A stretch of 64,000 bases of DNA from Streptomyces tagetis (GTDB taxonomy: Bacteria; Actinomycetota; Actinomycetes; Streptomycetales; Streptomycetaceae), in NCBI RefSeq assembly GCF_018069565.1, contig NZ_JAGPNL010000001.1, positions 1,488,001 through 1,552,000 on the forward strand, in the 5' to 3' direction. The notes under the pieces were generated by a model. It saw nothing but the letters and a program-made list of their open reading frames with translations. It was not told where the DNA came from and made no database searches. Positions 53,423 to 64,000 of this stretch are shown piece by piece. Made by a program: the position numbers and the translations under genes. Each line of letters opens with the position of its first letter. Position 1 is the stretch's first letter.

Positions 53423-54411
53423 AGTCCATCCCCGTCACGCTCGTCGCGGGCGCCGCCGTCCTGACGCTCGCCCTGACCGGCTGCTCCTCCTCGGGCGAAA
53501 CCGGTTCCGCCGACACGAAGGGCACCAAGGACGCGAAGTCCACCACCCGCGTCGTCACCGACGCCACCGGCGCCGAGGTCGAGGTGCCGGACACCCCGAA
53601 GCGCATCGTCACCCTGCACTACGCCGCCACCCAGCCCGTCCTCGACCTCGGCTTCGAACTGGTCGGCCAGGGCGTCTTCGAGAAGGGCATCATCCCCGAG
53701 GACCAGGCCGCCGCGGCGGAGAAGGTCCCGGTCGTCGCCCAGCAGGAGCCCAAGCTGGAGGAGATCGCCGCCCTCGAACCGGACCTGATCTTCGCGCCCA
53801 ACGTGTACGACGAGGAGACCACCAAGGCGCTGAAGGAGATCGCGCCCGTCTACACCTTCACGCTCCGCGGCGGCGACCGGGCCAAGTGGACGCAGCGGAC
53901 GGAGGAGGTCGCCGAGGCCCTCGGCGTGCCCGAGAAGGCCGACGAGCTGCAGACCGCCTTCACCGAGCGCCAGAAGGGCATCGCGACGAAGTACGCGGAC
54001 GTCATCAAGGGCCGCACGGTCGGCGTCATCGGCTCCTACGAGGAGAACAACTTCTACGCCTGGGGCGAGAAGAACATGCAGGGCTCGCTGCTGGTGCCGC
54101 TCGGCTTCACCTACTCCAAGCAGGAGAGCGACATCGTCAAGGACCAGAAGGAGCCGGAGGCCACCCTCTCCCACGAGAAGCTGGCGTCCGCGATCGGCGA
54201 CGCCGACGTCCTCTTCCTCGACTCCAACCTGCGCGGCGAGATCAACGCCTTCATGAAGGACCTCCAGGCCACCTCGCTCTACAGGCAACTGCCGGCGGTG
54301 AAGGACGGCCACGTCTACGTGGGCGGCAAGAACACGGTGGCCGGCTACACCGACGCCAACTACACCCTCGACCGCGTCGAGGACGCGCTGAAGGACCTCC
54401 AGGCCAAGTAG
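53419..54411 (+). CDS. Iron-siderophore ABC transporter substrate-binding lipoprotein
   Basis: This 330-aa FecB-type lipoprotein has a signal ending LALTGCSS and the two-lobed fold of siderophore-binding proteins (PKRIVTLHYAATQPVLDLG, EIAALEPDLIFAP, NVYDEETTKALKEIAPVYT). It is coupled to the ATPase by an ATGA overlap and is last in the operon, before a strong hairpin. The ligand cannot be read from the sequence. Confidence 0.93.
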   Translation: MKSIPVTLVAGAAVLTLALTGCSSSGETGSADTKGTKDAKSTTRVVTDATGAEVEVPDTPKRIVTLHYAATQPVLDLGFELVGQGVFEKGIIPEDQAAAAEKVPVVAQQEPKLEEIAALEPDLIFAPNVYDEETTKALKEIAPVYTFTLRGGDRAKWTQRTEEVAEALGVPEKADELQTAFTERQKGIATKYADVIKGRTVGVIGSYEENNFYAWGEKNMQGSLLVPLGFTYSKQESDIVKDQKEPEATLSHEKLASAIGDADVLFLDSNLRGEINAFMKDLQATSLYRQLPAVKDGHVYVGGKNTVAGYTDANYTLDRVEDALKDLQAK

Positions 54412-54421
54412 GCACCCCACC

Positions 54422-54462
54422 CGTTCGTGGCCCGTGACCGCCCCGGTAACGGGCCACGAACG
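54422..54462. terminator. Hairpin terminator after the uptake operon
   Basis: Perfect 14-bp arms (CGTTCGTGGCCCGT and its complement) flank a 13-nt loop, 10 bp after the binding-protein stop. Confidence 0.8.
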
Positions 54463-54569
54463 CGTCATCTCCCGGCGCCACTCCGGGAAGAGCCCACCGC
54501 CCGCACCGCGACCGTGTGCCGCCGGTCCCCCGGAGAGGACGGACCGACGAAGACCCACCTGGTAGATGT

Positions 54570-54641
54570 CGGACCTTGCGTCGGCTGTCCGATGTCTTCG
54601 TCCCGCGGCTCACCGAGGAGATCAAGACCCGCAAGGGCTGA
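54570..54641 (+). pseudogene. Possible C-terminal gene remnant
   Basis: The frame ending at the TGA at 54641 reads RTLRRLSDVFVPRLTEEIK and so on, a coding-like helical C-terminus with no start or ribosome binding site upstream. It may be the last fragment of a deleted gene, possibly a regulator of the adjacent catabolic operon. The evidence is compositional only. Confidence 0.2.
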
Positions 54642-54704
54642 ACGGCGTGTGCGGGGCCCGTTCTCCGGGGAGGCCCGCCGTGTCCCTGGATTTACTAGGA
54701 CGTC

Positions 54705-54718
54705 CGACTATATAGTCG
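54705..54718. promoter_or_regulatory. Palindrome overlapping a probable -10 element
   Basis: CGACTATATAGTCG is a perfect 14-bp palindrome that includes TATAGT (54711-54716), a good -10 hexamer. A second short palindrome, GGACGTCC (54698-54705), touches it. The position just before the riboswitch suggests promoter and operator combined. Confidence 0.5.
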
Positions 54719-54726
54719 CGGCAAGG

Positions 54727-54875
54727 CCCGCGGTGCAGGGAAGCCGGTGTGATTCCGGCACGGTCCCGCCACTGTGACCGGGGAGTACGCCGTCGAGCGG
54801 TACGCCACTGACGAGCACCATGTCGGGAAGGCGGACGGCGCGCGCAGATCCGGGAGTCAGGATACCGGCCGCGGG
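54727..54875 (+). promoter_or_regulatory. Cobalamin (AdoCbl) riboswitch
   Basis: The conserved B12-element core is present: GCCGGTGTGATTCCGGCACG, then GTCCCGCCACTGTGA (about 54743-54777), TCGGGAAGGCGGAC near 54823, and GAGTCAGGATACC (54854-54866). A closing P1 helix pairs CCCGCGG (54727-54733) with CCGCGGG (54869-54875). In known cases cobalamin binding turns expression down. The next gene on this strand is the methylmalonate-semialdehyde dehydrogenase at 55074, about 200 bp on, with a 19-codon frame in between. Confidence 0.93.
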
Positions 54876-54897
54876 ATGTTCCGTGTTGTCCACGAGG

Positions 54898-54957
54898 ATG
54901 GAGCTGACACGCATGGCACCGGTGTGTACCCACGACCCCGGCGAGCCCGCCGTCTGA
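54898..54957 (+). CDS. Possible 19-codon leader peptide
   Basis: ATG at 54898 opens MELTRMAPVCTHDPGEPAV, ending at TGA 54955-54957, between the riboswitch and the valine operon. The preceding ACGAGG is a weak ribosome binding site. It could be a leader peptide, a remnant of a deleted riboswitch-controlled gene, or chance. Confidence 0.2.
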   Translation: MELTRMAPVCTHDPGEPAV

Positions 54958-55073
54958 CGGGCATCCGGCCTCTGCGATCTCGCGCCCTGCGGCACCCGCG
55001 CGCGGCATGTCCGTGTGCCCGTGTCCGGCTCGGTGCGCCATCCCCGGACACCTCCTGACGAGAGCAGGCAGTC

Positions 55074-56597
<1,524 letters not shown>

Positions 56598-56603
56598 ACG
56601 GCC

Positions 56604-57752
56604 ATGACCGGCACCCTGCTCACCGACGACCAGAAGGCGCTCGTCGAGACCACCCTCGACTTCGCCCGGGACCACCTCGCTCCCAACGCCCTCGACTGGG
56701 ACCGCGACAAGCACTTCCCCGTCGACGTGCTCCGCAAGGCGGCCGGGCTCGGGCTCGGGGGCGTCTACGTCCGGGAGGAGGCCGGCGGCTGCGGCCTCTC
56801 CCGTGCGGACGGCGTCCTCGTCTTCGAGTGCCTCGCCTCGGCCTGCCCCTCCATCGCCGGGTACCTCTCCATCCACAACATGGTCGCCTGGATGATCGAC
56901 CACTACGGCGACGACGCCCAGCGCGAGCGCCTGCTGCCGCGCCTGTGCGCCATGGACGACCTCGCCAGCTACTGCCTGACCGAACCGGGCGCCGGCTCGG
57001 ACGCCGCCGCCCTCACCACCCGCGCCGTCCCCGACGGCGGCCACTGGGTGCTCACCGGCGTCAAGCAGTTCATCTCCGGTGCCGGCGCCTCCCAGACGTA
57101 CGTCGTCATGGCCCGCACCGGCGGCGACGGGCCGGGCGGGGTCTCCGCCTTCCTCGTCGACCGGGACGACCCCGGCGTCGGCTTCGGGCCGGACGAGCGC
57201 AAGATGGGCTGGAACGCCCAGCCCACCCGCCAGGTCGTCCTGGACGCGGTCCGCCTGCCCGCCGGCCGGCTCCTCGGCCGGGAGGGCGACGGCTTCCGCA
57301 TCGCCATGAACGGCCTCAACGGCGGACGGCTCGGCATCGCCGCCTGCTCCCTCGGCGGCGCCCGCAGCGCCCTCGACCGCAGCCTCGCCCACCTCGCCGA
57401 CCGCGAGGCGTTCGGCCGGCGGCTCCTGGACGCCGAGGCGCTGCGCTTCCGCCTCGCCGACATGGCGACCGAACTGGCCGCCGCCCGCGCCCTGGTCCGC
57501 CAGGCCGCCGAGGCCCTGGACCGGGGTGACGCGCAGGCACCGTACCTGTGCGCGATGGCGAAGAGGTTCGCCACCGACACCGGCTACACCGTGGCCGACC
57601 GGGCCCTCCAACTGCACGGCGGCTACGGCTACCTCAGCGAGTACGGCATCGAGAAGATCGTCCGCGATCTGCGGGTCCACCAGATCCTGGAAGGAACCAA
57701 CGAGATCATGCGTGTCATCGTGGCCCGCGGCCTGACGGAGGCGTTCGGATGA
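56604..57752 (+). CDS. Acyl-CoA dehydrogenase (probable isobutyryl-CoA dehydrogenase)
   Basis: This 382-aa FAD enzyme has acyl-CoA dehydrogenase motifs YCLTEPGAGSDAAAL, FISGAGASQTYVVMART and the catalytic region LEGTNEIMRVIVAR near the C-terminus; the catalytic Glu is in HQILEGTNE. In this operon it most likely oxidises isobutyryl-CoA to methacrylyl-CoA. It lies 6 bp after mmsA and overlaps the next gene by ATGA. Confidence 0.92.
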   Translation: MTGTLLTDDQKALVETTLDFARDHLAPNALDWDRDKHFPVDVLRKAAGLGLGGVYVREEAGGCGLSRADGVLVFECLASACPSIAGYLSIHNMVAWMIDHYGDDAQRERLLPRLCAMDDLASYCLTEPGAGSDAAALTTRAVPDGGHWVLTGVKQFISGAGASQTYVVMARTGGDGPGGVSAFLVDRDDPGVGFGPDERKMGWNAQPTRQVVLDAVRLPAGRLLGREGDGFRIAMNGLNGGRLGIAACSLGGARSALDRSLAHLADREAFGRRLLDAEALRFRLADMATELAAARALVRQAAEALDRGDAQAPYLCAMAKRFATDTGYTVADRALQLHGGYGYLSEYGIEKIVRDLRVHQILEGTNEIMRVIVARGLTEAFG

Positions 57753-58816
57753 GCGGCGTCCGCGTCCACACCACGGGCCGGGCCGCCCACCTCGTCCTCG
57801 ACCGGCCCCGGGCGCTGAACGCCCTCAACCACGAGATGGTGCTGCGCCTCGGTGAGGCCCTGACGGCGTGGGAGTCCGACCCGGCCGTCGAGACGGTCGT
57901 CCTCACCGGCGCGGGGGAGCGGGGGCTGTGCGCGGGGGGCGACATCCGCGTCGTGCACGCCGATGCCCGGGACGGCGACGGCAGTGCCTCGGCCGCGTTC
58001 TGGCGCGACGAGTACCGGCTCAACGCCCGCATCGCCCGCTATCCCAAGCCGTACGTGGCCGTCATGGACGGGATCGTCATGGGCGGCGGTGTCGGCGTCT
58101 CCGCCCACGGCGGCGTCCGGATCGTCACGGAGCGGTCGGTGATCGCCATGCCCGAGACCGGGATCGGCTTCGTCCCCGACGTCGGCGGCACCCACCTGCT
58201 CTCCCGCGCCCCCGGCGAACTCGGCACCCACCTCGCGCTGACCGGCGCCCGCATCGGCGCCGCCGACGCCCTGCTGTGCGGGCTCGCCGACCATTACATC
58301 CCCTCCGCGGCCCTGCCGGACCTCCTCGCCGACCTCGCCGCGCTCCCCGCCGCCGACGCCGTCGCCCGCCACGCGCGGCCCGCGCCCGGGGGCGATCTCG
58401 CCGCCGCCCGGGAGTGGATCGACGCCTGCTACCGCGCCGACACCGTCGAGGAGATCGTCCGGCGGCTCCTCGACCACGGCGACCCGGCCGCCAAGGAGAC
58501 CGCCGGGACCCTGCTCACGCGGTCGCCCACCGCGCTCAAGGTCACCCTGGCGTCCCTGCGCCGCGCCCGCCGCCTCGGCTCGCTGGAGAGGGTCCTCGAC
58601 CAGGAGTACCGCGTCTCCCTCGCCGCCCTGGACGCCCCCGACCTGGTGGAGGGCATCCGCGCCCAGGTCGTCGACAAGGACCGCGCCCCGCGCTGGTCCC
58701 CGCCGACCCTCGCCGAGGTCACCGACGCCGACGTCGAGCGCTACTTCGCCCCCCTCGGCGAGCGCGAACTCGGCCTCGCCGCCGAAGCCGGCACCACCGG
58801 GGAGGTGGCCCGGTGA
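57749..58816 (+). CDS. 3-Hydroxyisobutyryl-CoA hydrolase (crotonase family)
   Basis: This 355-aa crotonase-fold protein has the HIBYL-CoA hydrolase features GGDIRVVHADARDGD, MDGIVMGGGVGVSAHGG and MPETGIGFVPDVGG, and is longer (about 350 aa) than simple enoyl-CoA hydratases. It would hydrolyse 3-hydroxyisobutyryl-CoA to free 3-hydroxyisobutyrate, the substrate of the following dehydrogenase. Both ends overlap neighbours. Confidence 0.9.
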   Translation: MSGVRVHTTGRAAHLVLDRPRALNALNHEMVLRLGEALTAWESDPAVETVVLTGAGERGLCAGGDIRVVHADARDGDGSASAAFWRDEYRLNARIARYPKPYVAVMDGIVMGGGVGVSAHGGVRIVTERSVIAMPETGIGFVPDVGGTHLLSRAPGELGTHLALTGARIGAADALLCGLADHYIPSAALPDLLADLAALPAADAVARHARPAPGGDLAAAREWIDACYRADTVEEIVRRLLDHGDPAAKETAGTLLTRSPTALKVTLASLRRARRLGSLERVLDQEYRVSLAALDAPDLVEGIRAQVVDKDRAPRWSPPTLAEVTDADVERYFAPLGERELGLAAEAGTTGEVAR

Positions 58817-59712
58817 ACCGGACCGTCGCGTTCGTCGGACTCGGACACATGGGCGGACCCATGGCCGCCAACCTGGTCAAGGCCGGCCACCGGGTCATCG
58901 GCCACGACCTCGTGCCCTCGGCCGTGGAGACCGCCGCCGTCGCGGGGGTGGAGCCCGCCGCCTCCGCCGCGCGGGCCGTCGCCGAGGCCGACGTGGTCGT
59001 CAGCATGCTGCCCGCCGGCCGCCACGTACTGGGCCTGTACGACGACCTCCTCACCGCCGCCCGCCCCGGCACCCTCTTCGCCGACTGCTCCACCATCGAC
59101 GTCGCCGACGCCCGCACCGCCCACGAGCGGGCCCTCGCCGCCGGCATGCGTGCCCTGGACGCGCCCGTCTCCGGCGGGGTGGTCGGCGCCGAGGCCGCCA
59201 CGCTCACCTTCATGGCCGGCGGGGGAGCGGCGGAGTTCGCCGAGGCGCGGCCCCTGCTGGAGGCCATGGGCAAGAAGGCCGTGCACTGCGGCGGGCCCGG
59301 CGCCGGACAGGCCGCCAAGATCTGCAACAACATGATCCTCGGCATCTCCATGATCGCGGTCAGCGAGGCGTTCGTGCTCGGCGAGAGCCTGGGCCTCTCC
59401 CACCAGGCCCTCTACGACGTGGCCTCGACGGCGTCCGGCCAGTGCTGGGCGCTCAGCGTCAACTGCCCGGTCCCCGGCCCCGTGCCCTCCAGTCCGGCCG
59501 GCCACGGCTACCGGCCGGGCTTCGCCGCCTCCCTCATGGCCAAGGACCTGCGCCTGGCCGCCAACGCCGTCCGCAAGGGCGGCGTCCACGCCGAACTGGG
59601 CATGCGCGCTGCCGAGTTGTACGCGGCCTACGCCGAACGCGCCGGTGACACGGAGGACTTCTCCGGCATCGTACGTCTCATCAGGGAGCAGAGCGGAGAA
59701 CAGGACGCATGA
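58813..59712 (+). CDS. mmsB: 3-Hydroxyisobutyrate dehydrogenase
   Basis: This 299-aa beta-hydroxyacid dehydrogenase has the NAD-binding [14 protein letters not shown], the substrate motif [19 protein letters not shown] and the catalytic Lys in [10 protein letters not shown]. It oxidises 3-hydroxyisobutyrate to methylmalonate semialdehyde, the mmsA substrate. It begins at a GTG overlapping the hydrolase stop and overlaps the next gene by ATGA. Confidence 0.94.
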   Translation: MNRTVAFVGLGHMGGPMAANLVKAGHRVIGHDLVPSAVETAAVAGVEPAASAARAVAEADVVVSMLPAGRHVLGLYDDLLTAARPGTLFADCSTIDVADARTAHERALAAGMRALDAPVSGGVVGAEAATLTFMAGGGAAEFAEARPLLEAMGKKAVHCGGPGAGQAAKICNNMILGISMIAVSEAFVLGESLGLSHQALYDVASTASGQCWALSVNCPVPGPVPSSPAGHGYRPGFAASLMAKDLRLAANAVRKGGVHAELGMRAAELYAAYAERAGDTEDFSGIVRLIREQSGEQDA

Positions 59713-60500
59713 CCACCGAACCGACCGTCGCGTACGAGACCCTCGTGGTCGAACGCAGGGGCCGCACCGCCCTGCTCACCCTCGACCGGCCGAAGGCCCT
59801 CAACGCGCTGAACCTCCAGGTGATGAACGAGGTCGTGGCCGCCACCGAGGCCCTCGACCGGGACCCGGAGTGCGGCTGCATCGTGATCACCGGCTCGCCG
59901 AAGGCGTTCGCCGCGGGCGCCGACATCAAGGAGATGCGGCCGCGGGGGTACCTGGACATGTACCTCGCCGACTGGTTCGCCGCCTGGGACCGGCTCGGGC
60001 GGCTCCGTACCCCGACCGTCGCGGCCGTCGCCGGCTACGCCCTGGGCGGCGGCTGCGAACTCGCCATGCTCTGCGACATCCTGCTCGCCGCCGACACCGC
60101 CGTCTTCGGCCAGCCCGAGATCAAGCTCGGCGTGATCCCCGGGATCGGCGGCTCCCAGCGGCTGACCCGGGCGGTGGGCAAGGCGAAGGCCATGGAGATG
60201 TGCCTGACCGGGCGCACCATGGACGCGGCCGAGGCCGAGCGGGCCGGGCTGGTCTCGCGGGTCGTGCCCGCCGGCGAACTGGTCGGGGAGGCGATGGCCG
60301 TCGCGGAGACCGTGGCGGGCATGTCGCTGCCGGTGGCGATGATGGCCAAGGAGGCCGTCGGCCGCGCCTTCGAGACCACGCTCGCCGAGGGGGTCCGCTT
60401 CGAACGCCGCCTCTTCCACGCGGTGTTCGCCACCGAGGACCAGAAGGAGGGCATGGCCGCCTTCACCGACAAGCGGCCCCCCGCCTTCCGGCACCGCTGA
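59709..60500 (+). CDS. Enoyl-CoA hydratase
   Basis: This 263-aa crotonase has the oxyanion segments [10 protein letters not shown] and [15 protein letters not shown], and both catalytic glutamates are recognisable (CEL and [10 protein letters not shown]). It would hydrate methacrylyl-CoA to 3-hydroxyisobutyryl-CoA, completing the valine pathway with its operon partners. It is last in the operon, 46 bp from the convergent regulator gene. Confidence 0.92.
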   Translation: MTTEPTVAYETLVVERRGRTALLTLDRPKALNALNLQVMNEVVAATEALDRDPECGCIVITGSPKAFAAGADIKEMRPRGYLDMYLADWFAAWDRLGRLRTPTVAAVAGYALGGGCELAMLCDILLAADTAVFGQPEIKLGVIPGIGGSQRLTRAVGKAKAMEMCLTGRTMDAAEAERAGLVSRVVPAGELVGEAMAVAETVAGMSLPVAMMAKEAVGRAFETTLAEGVRFERRLFHAVFATEDQKEGMAAFTDKRPPAFRHR

Positions 60501-60546
60501 GCCGCATGGACGGACGTGGCTCCGCGATCCCGAGGTCCGGAGCCCG

Positions 60547-61989
60547 TCACCGTCCGGTGCTCTCCACCGGATACGGCACGTAGGTCCGACGGTCGGGGTC
60601 GACGGCCAGGCGTCCGCCCGCCGGGGGGCGGGCGCGCTGGGCGCAGTCACGGCGCTCGCAGATCCGGCAGCCGAGTCCGATCGGCGTGGCGGCCCGGGGG
60701 TCGTCCAGGGCCACGCCCTCGGCGTAGACCAGCCGGTGGGCGTGGCGCAGTTCGCAGCCGAGGGCGACGGCGAACTCGGCGCGCGGCGCGTGATGGCCGA
60801 AGCCGCCGCGGGTGATGGTGCGGGCGATCCAGAAGTACCGTTTGCCGTCCGGCATCTCGGCGACCTGGGTGAGGATTCTGCCGGGCGCGGAGAACGCCTC
60901 GTACACCGTCCACAGCGGGCAGGTGCCGCCGAGCCGGGAGAAGTGGAAGTCGGTGGCAGACTGCCGCTTGGAGATGTTGCCGGCCCGGTCGACGCGCAGG
61001 AAGGAGAAGGGCACGCCCCGCCGTCCGGTGCGCTGGAGGGTGCTGAGGCGGTGGCAGACGGTCTCGAAGCCGACGCCGAAGCGGGCGGAGAGCAGTTCGA
61101 TGTCGTAGCGCACCTCCTCGGCCACCGCGTGGAAGGCGGTGTACGGCATGAGGAGCGCGCCCGCGAAGTAGTTCGCCAGGCCGATCCGGGCCAGTGCCGT
61201 GGACTCCGGCGAGGTCAGCCCCGCGGCGCTGTCCGCCAGTTGGCCGAGGAGCGGGCCGTGCTCCAGCAGGGCGAGCTGGGTGGCGAGCTGGAAGGCGCGC
61301 TGGCCGTCGCTGAGCCAGGGGGAGAGGAACAGGAGCCCGGTCTCGGGGGCGAAGCGCCGCGAGTCGCCGGTCCGGCCCGCGGCGGCCTGGACGACGCGGA
61401 CGTGGTGGCGCTCGGCGAGGAGCGCCGTGAGGGGGTCGGCCGCCTTGCCCGGACGCAGATCCAGGGCGTCGGCGGTCCGCTCGGCCTCGGCGTCGAGTGG
61501 TTCGAAGTGGTTGTGGTGGGTGTAGAAGAAGTCCCGCACCTCGTCGTGCGGCTCGGCGGGAGGCAGCAGGCCGCCCACCGCCCCGGGAGCGCCGAGCGCG
61601 GCGGCCTGTTCGGCCGTGTCGCGGTAGCGGCGGTGCAGGGCGACCAGGGCGCGGGCCACGTCGGGGTGGTCACGGGCGGCCTCGGCGACCTCCTCGGCGG
61701 CGGGCAGCGGCCCCCCGCACGCCTCGTCCGCGAGCGCCGCCCGCAGATCGGTGGCGAGCCGGTCCTCGTCGGCGTCGGAGAAGAACTCCGCGTCCACCCC
61801 GAAGACCTCCGCGATCCGCAGCAGCACGGACGCGGTCAGCGGGCGCCGGCTCTGCTCGATCTGGTTGGCGTAGCTGGTGGAGATGGAGAGGGCGCGGGCC
61901 ATGTCGACCTGGTTCATGCCGTGCTCACGGCGCAGCCGGCGGAGCTTGGCGTGGGCGTAGATCTTGCGGTCGGCCGCTCCTCGGGCCAC
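60547..61989 (-). CDS. ScfR/RamB-type XRE regulator of short-chain acyl-CoA metabolism
   Basis: This 480-aa regulator has an N-terminal XRE helix-turn-helix ([22 protein letters not shown]), a central ImmA/IrrE-like domain and the C-terminal DUF2083 domain with its cysteine cluster [14 protein letters not shown]. Relatives (RamB, PrpR, ScfR) sense acyl-CoAs and control the methylcitrate and acetate pathways. The GTG at 61989 has a perfect AAGGAGGTG site 4 bp upstream. It is divergent from prpD, and the repeated TTCGCAG boxes in the 290-bp spacer are its probable targets. Confidence 0.9.
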   Translation of the reverse strand: MARGAADRKIYAHAKLRRLRREHGMNQVDMARALSISTSYANQIEQSRRPLTASVLLRIAEVFGVDAEFFSDADEDRLATDLRAALADEACGGPLPAAEEVAEAARDHPDVARALVALHRRYRDTAEQAAALGAPGAVGGLLPPAEPHDEVRDFFYTHHNHFEPLDAEAERTADALDLRPGKAADPLTALLAERHHVRVVQAAAGRTGDSRRFAPETGLLFLSPWLSDGQRAFQLATQLALLEHGPLLGQLADSAAGLTSPESTALARIGLANYFAGALLMPYTAFHAVAEEVRYDIELLSARFGVGFETVCHRLSTLQRTGRRGVPFSFLRVDRAGNISKRQSATDFHFSRLGGTCPLWTVYEAFSAPGRILTQVAEMPDGKRYFWIARTITRGGFGHHAPRAEFAVALGCELRHAHRLVYAEGVALDDPRAATPIGLGCRICERRDCAQRARPPAGGRLAVDPDRRTYVPYPVESTGR

Positions 61990-62066
61990 GGCGCACCTCC
62001 TTGTCGCAAGCCGGGAAGCGGGGGGACATTCCGCGGGGCCTGGTTGCGAACATAGCATCCGCGACC

Positions 62067-62090
62067 TTCGCAGAATTCGCAGATTCGCAG
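62067..62090. promoter_or_regulatory. Triple TTCGCAG direct repeat, probable regulator site
   Basis: TTCGCAG occurs at 62067, 62076 and 62084 in the same direction, with TTGCGAA (reverse orientation) at 62044. The 290-bp divergent spacer also carries short tandem runs (CCGCCCAT repeats, about 62227-62250) near prpD. RamB/PrpR-type regulators are known to bind TTTGC-like motifs. Confidence 0.5.
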
Positions 62091-62279
62091 CTCCGGGAGG
62101 GCGGAAATCCGCAGATTGGAGGAGTGTCCGCGAGGCCGCGGAACGGGCACTGTCGATCACGTAGGCACCGACCGGGCCGACCGGGCCGTACGCACCGTAC
62201 GCACCGTCCGGGCCCACCGGACCGACCGCCCATCCGCCCATCCGCCCATCCCCCCGTCCGTCCATCCGCGAGGAGTCCC

Positions 62280-63788
62280 GTGATCGAGCACCCCGTCCGT
62301 GTCCACCCCAGCGCCGACCGGCTTCCGCGCGAGGAACAGCTCGCCTGGAAACTGGCGGCCGTGGCCACCGGCACCGAGGAACCGGACGCCGACAGCGCCG
62401 CCATGGCCGTCAACCGAGTGATCGACAACGCCTCGGTCGCCGTCGCCTCCCTGCTGCGCCGTCCGGTCGCCGTGGCCCGCGCGCAGGCCACCGCCCACGG
62501 CGCCGCCGAGCCCGGCGCCCGCGTCTTCGGCAGCCGCGTCCGGGTCTCGCCCGAGTGGGCCGCCTGGGCGAACGGCACCGCCGTGCGCGAGCTGGACTTC
62601 CACGACACCTACCTCGCCGCCGACTACTCCCACCCCGGCGACAACATCCCCCCGCTGCTCGCCGTCGCCCAGCACACCGGCCGCACCGGCGCCGACCTGC
62701 TGCGCGGGGTCGTCGCCGCGTACGAGATCCACGTCGCCCTGGTGAAGGGGATCTGCCTGCACGCGCACCGCATCGACCACGTGGCGCACCTCAGCGCCGC
62801 CACCGCGGGCGGCCTGGGCGCCCTGCTGCGGCTGCCGACCGAGACGGTGTACCAGGCCGTCCAGCAGGCCGTGCACACCACCACCGCGACCCGGCAGTCC
62901 CGCAAGGGCGAGATCTCCAGTTGGAAGGCGTTCGCGCCCGCCTTCGCCGGCAAGGCCGCCATCGAGGCCGTCGACCGGGCGATGCGCGGCGAGACCTCCC
63001 CCTCGCCGATCTACGAGGGCGAGGACGGCTTCCTGGCCTGGATGCTGGACGGACCGGAGTCGGAGTACACGGTCCGGCTGCCCGAGCCCGGCGAGCCGCG
63101 CCGCGCGATCCTCGACACGTACACCAAGGAGCACTCCGCCGAGTACCAGGCCCAGGCGGTCATCGACCTGGCCCGGAAGCTGCGGGAGAAGACCGGACCG
63201 CTGCGGAACGTGCGCTCGATCGTCCTGCACACCAGCCACCACACCCACCACGTGATCGGCTCCGGCGCCAACGATCCGCAGAAGTACGACCCGGCCGCGA
63301 GCCGGGAGACCCTCGACCACTCGGTGCCGTACATCCTCGCCGTCGCCCTGGAGGACGGGAGCTGGCACCACGAGCGCTCCTACGCCCCCGAGCGCGCCGC
63401 CCGCCCCGGGACGGTCGAGCTGTGGCAGAAGATCACCACGGTCGAGGACCCGGAGTGGACGCGCCGCTACCACGACCCCGACCCGGACCGCCGGGCCTTC
63501 GGCGGACGCGCGGTGATCACGCTGGACGACGGTTCGGTCATCGAGGACGAACTCGCCGTCGCCGACGCCCACCCGGCCGGCGCCCGCCCCTTCGAGCGGC
63601 CCGGGTACGTCGGCAAGTTCCGCGCGCTCGCCGAGGGCATCGTCACCGGGCCCGCGCAGGACGCGTTCCTGGACACCGCAGCCCGCCTCGCCGAACTGCC
63701 GGCGGCCGATCTGGACGGGCTCTTCCCGGCCGTCGACACGGACGCCGTCGCCGCCTACGACGCGACCCTGCCGAAGGGGCTGTTCTGA
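62280..63788 (+). CDS. prpD: 2-Methylcitrate dehydratase (MmgE/PrpD family)
   Basis: This 502-aa MmgE/PrpD protein has the family motifs [29 protein letters not shown] near the N-terminal third and [18 protein letters not shown]. It dehydrates 2-methylcitrate to 2-methyl-cis-aconitate in the cobalamin-independent propionate route. GTG at 62280 follows GAGGAG. Its stop overlaps the prpB ATG. Confidence 0.93.
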   Translation: MIEHPVRVHPSADRLPREEQLAWKLAAVATGTEEPDADSAAMAVNRVIDNASVAVASLLRRPVAVARAQATAHGAAEPGARVFGSRVRVSPEWAAWANGTAVRELDFHDTYLAADYSHPGDNIPPLLAVAQHTGRTGADLLRGVVAAYEIHVALVKGICLHAHRIDHVAHLSAATAGGLGALLRLPTETVYQAVQQAVHTTTATRQSRKGEISSWKAFAPAFAGKAAIEAVDRAMRGETSPSPIYEGEDGFLAWMLDGPESEYTVRLPEPGEPRRAILDTYTKEHSAEYQAQAVIDLARKLREKTGPLRNVRSIVLHTSHHTHHVIGSGANDPQKYDPAASRETLDHSVPYILAVALEDGSWHHERSYAPERAARPGTVELWQKITTVEDPEWTRRYHDPDPDRRAFGGRAVITLDDGSVIEDELAVADAHPAGARPFERPGYVGKFRALAEGIVTGPAQDAFLDTAARLAELPAADLDGLFPAVDTDAVAAYDATLPKGLF

Positions 63789-64000
63789 TGGTGCTGCACA
63801 CGCGGACCACACCCGCCGAACGCCGCCGGGCCTTCCGCGAGCGCCTGGGCTCCGGGCGGCTGCTGCGCATGCCCGGCGCGGTCAATCCGCTGTCGGCCCG
63901 GCTGATCCAGGACACCGGTTTCGAGGCCGTCTACCTCTCCGGCGCGGTCCTCGCCGCCGACCTGGGCCTGCCCGACATCGGCCTGACCACCTCCACCGAG
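63788..64000 (+). CDS. prpB: Methylisocitrate lyase, N-terminal part (runs off the window)
   Basis: The first 71 codons ([16 protein letters not shown]...LLRMPGAVNPLSARLIQ, FEAVYLSGAVLAADLGLPD) match the isocitrate/methylisocitrate lyase family, whose barrel starts with this strand-loop. It would cleave 2-methylisocitrate to pyruvate and succinate. The gene overlaps the prpD stop (ATGA) and is cut by the window edge. Confidence 0.9.
   Translation, partial: MVLHTRTTPAERRRAFRERLGSGRLLRMPGAVNPLSARLIQDTGFEAVYLSGAVLAADLGLPDIGLTTSTE

Overview
The window is a high-GC (roughly 70-75%) actinobacterial chromosome segment, almost certainly Streptomyces: GC-rich third codon positions, frequent GTG/TTG starts, ATGA/GTGA stop-start overlaps, DtxR/IdeR-type iron boxes, Zur boxes, zinc-free ribosomal protein paralogues and a ScfR/RamB-type propionate regulator. 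About 50 protein genes and several gene remnants are visible; I saw no tRNA, rRNA, insertion sequence or CRISPR array.

Region 1 (1-16344) is an iron/siderophore locus. It begins inside a nonribosomal peptide synthetase (C-A-T-E-C-A-T-E; first A domain reads as serine), which converges on a ferric-siderophore binding lipoprotein. An iron box separates that lipoprotein from a divergent operon: siderophore-interacting flavoprotein, alpha/beta hydrolase and two half ABC transporters that look like an asymmetric heterodimer. It ends with a TetR gene overlapping a truncated second siderophore-interacting gene, fused by a deletion scar to the tail of an unrelated hydrolase.

Region 2 (16572-22149) is mixed: two TetR regulators with clear palindromic operators facing an uncharacterised barrel-like protein and a hydrolase, a DEAD-box helicase with a hairpin over its ribosome binding site, and a DUF5302 protein. 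Region 3 (22183-30141) has a 31-bp tandem repeat, then an uncharacterised operon (Y4yA-type PLP enzyme, cysteine-synthase/rhodanese fusion, class V aminotransferase, methyltransferase), then the zinc-starvation ribosomal set (S18, L31, L33, L28, S14) with a CobW-like protein that lacks its P-loop, around a divergent Zur box.

Region 4 (30223-36208) is a four-carbon acid sugar catabolic cluster (decarboxylase/aldolase, kinase, SAF-domain oxidoreductase, GntP permease, DeoR regulator). Region 5 (36365-43995) carries a zinc-ribbon YjdM protein, a fatty acid desaturase, and an AztABCD-type zinc importer with two AztD chaperone paralogues under a Zur box that overlaps a start codon.

Region 6 (44237-54462) is a second iron island: one iron box before an ABC half-transporter pair with extreme loss of one ATP site, another before a five-gene uptake operon led by a siderophore-interacting protein fused to a methyltransferase-like domain, followed by FecCD, FecCD, FecE and FecB homologues.

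Region 7 (54705-64000) is valine and propionate catabolism. A cobalamin riboswitch lies upstream of a tightly packed valine operon (methylmalonate-semialdehyde dehydrogenase, acyl-CoA dehydrogenase, 3-hydroxyisobutyryl-CoA hydrolase, 3-hydroxyisobutyrate dehydrogenase, enoyl-CoA hydratase). It meets a convergent ScfR-type regulator that is divergent from prpD and a truncated prpB of the methylcitrate cycle. Metal supply (Fe, Zn, cobalamin) is the theme of most of the window.
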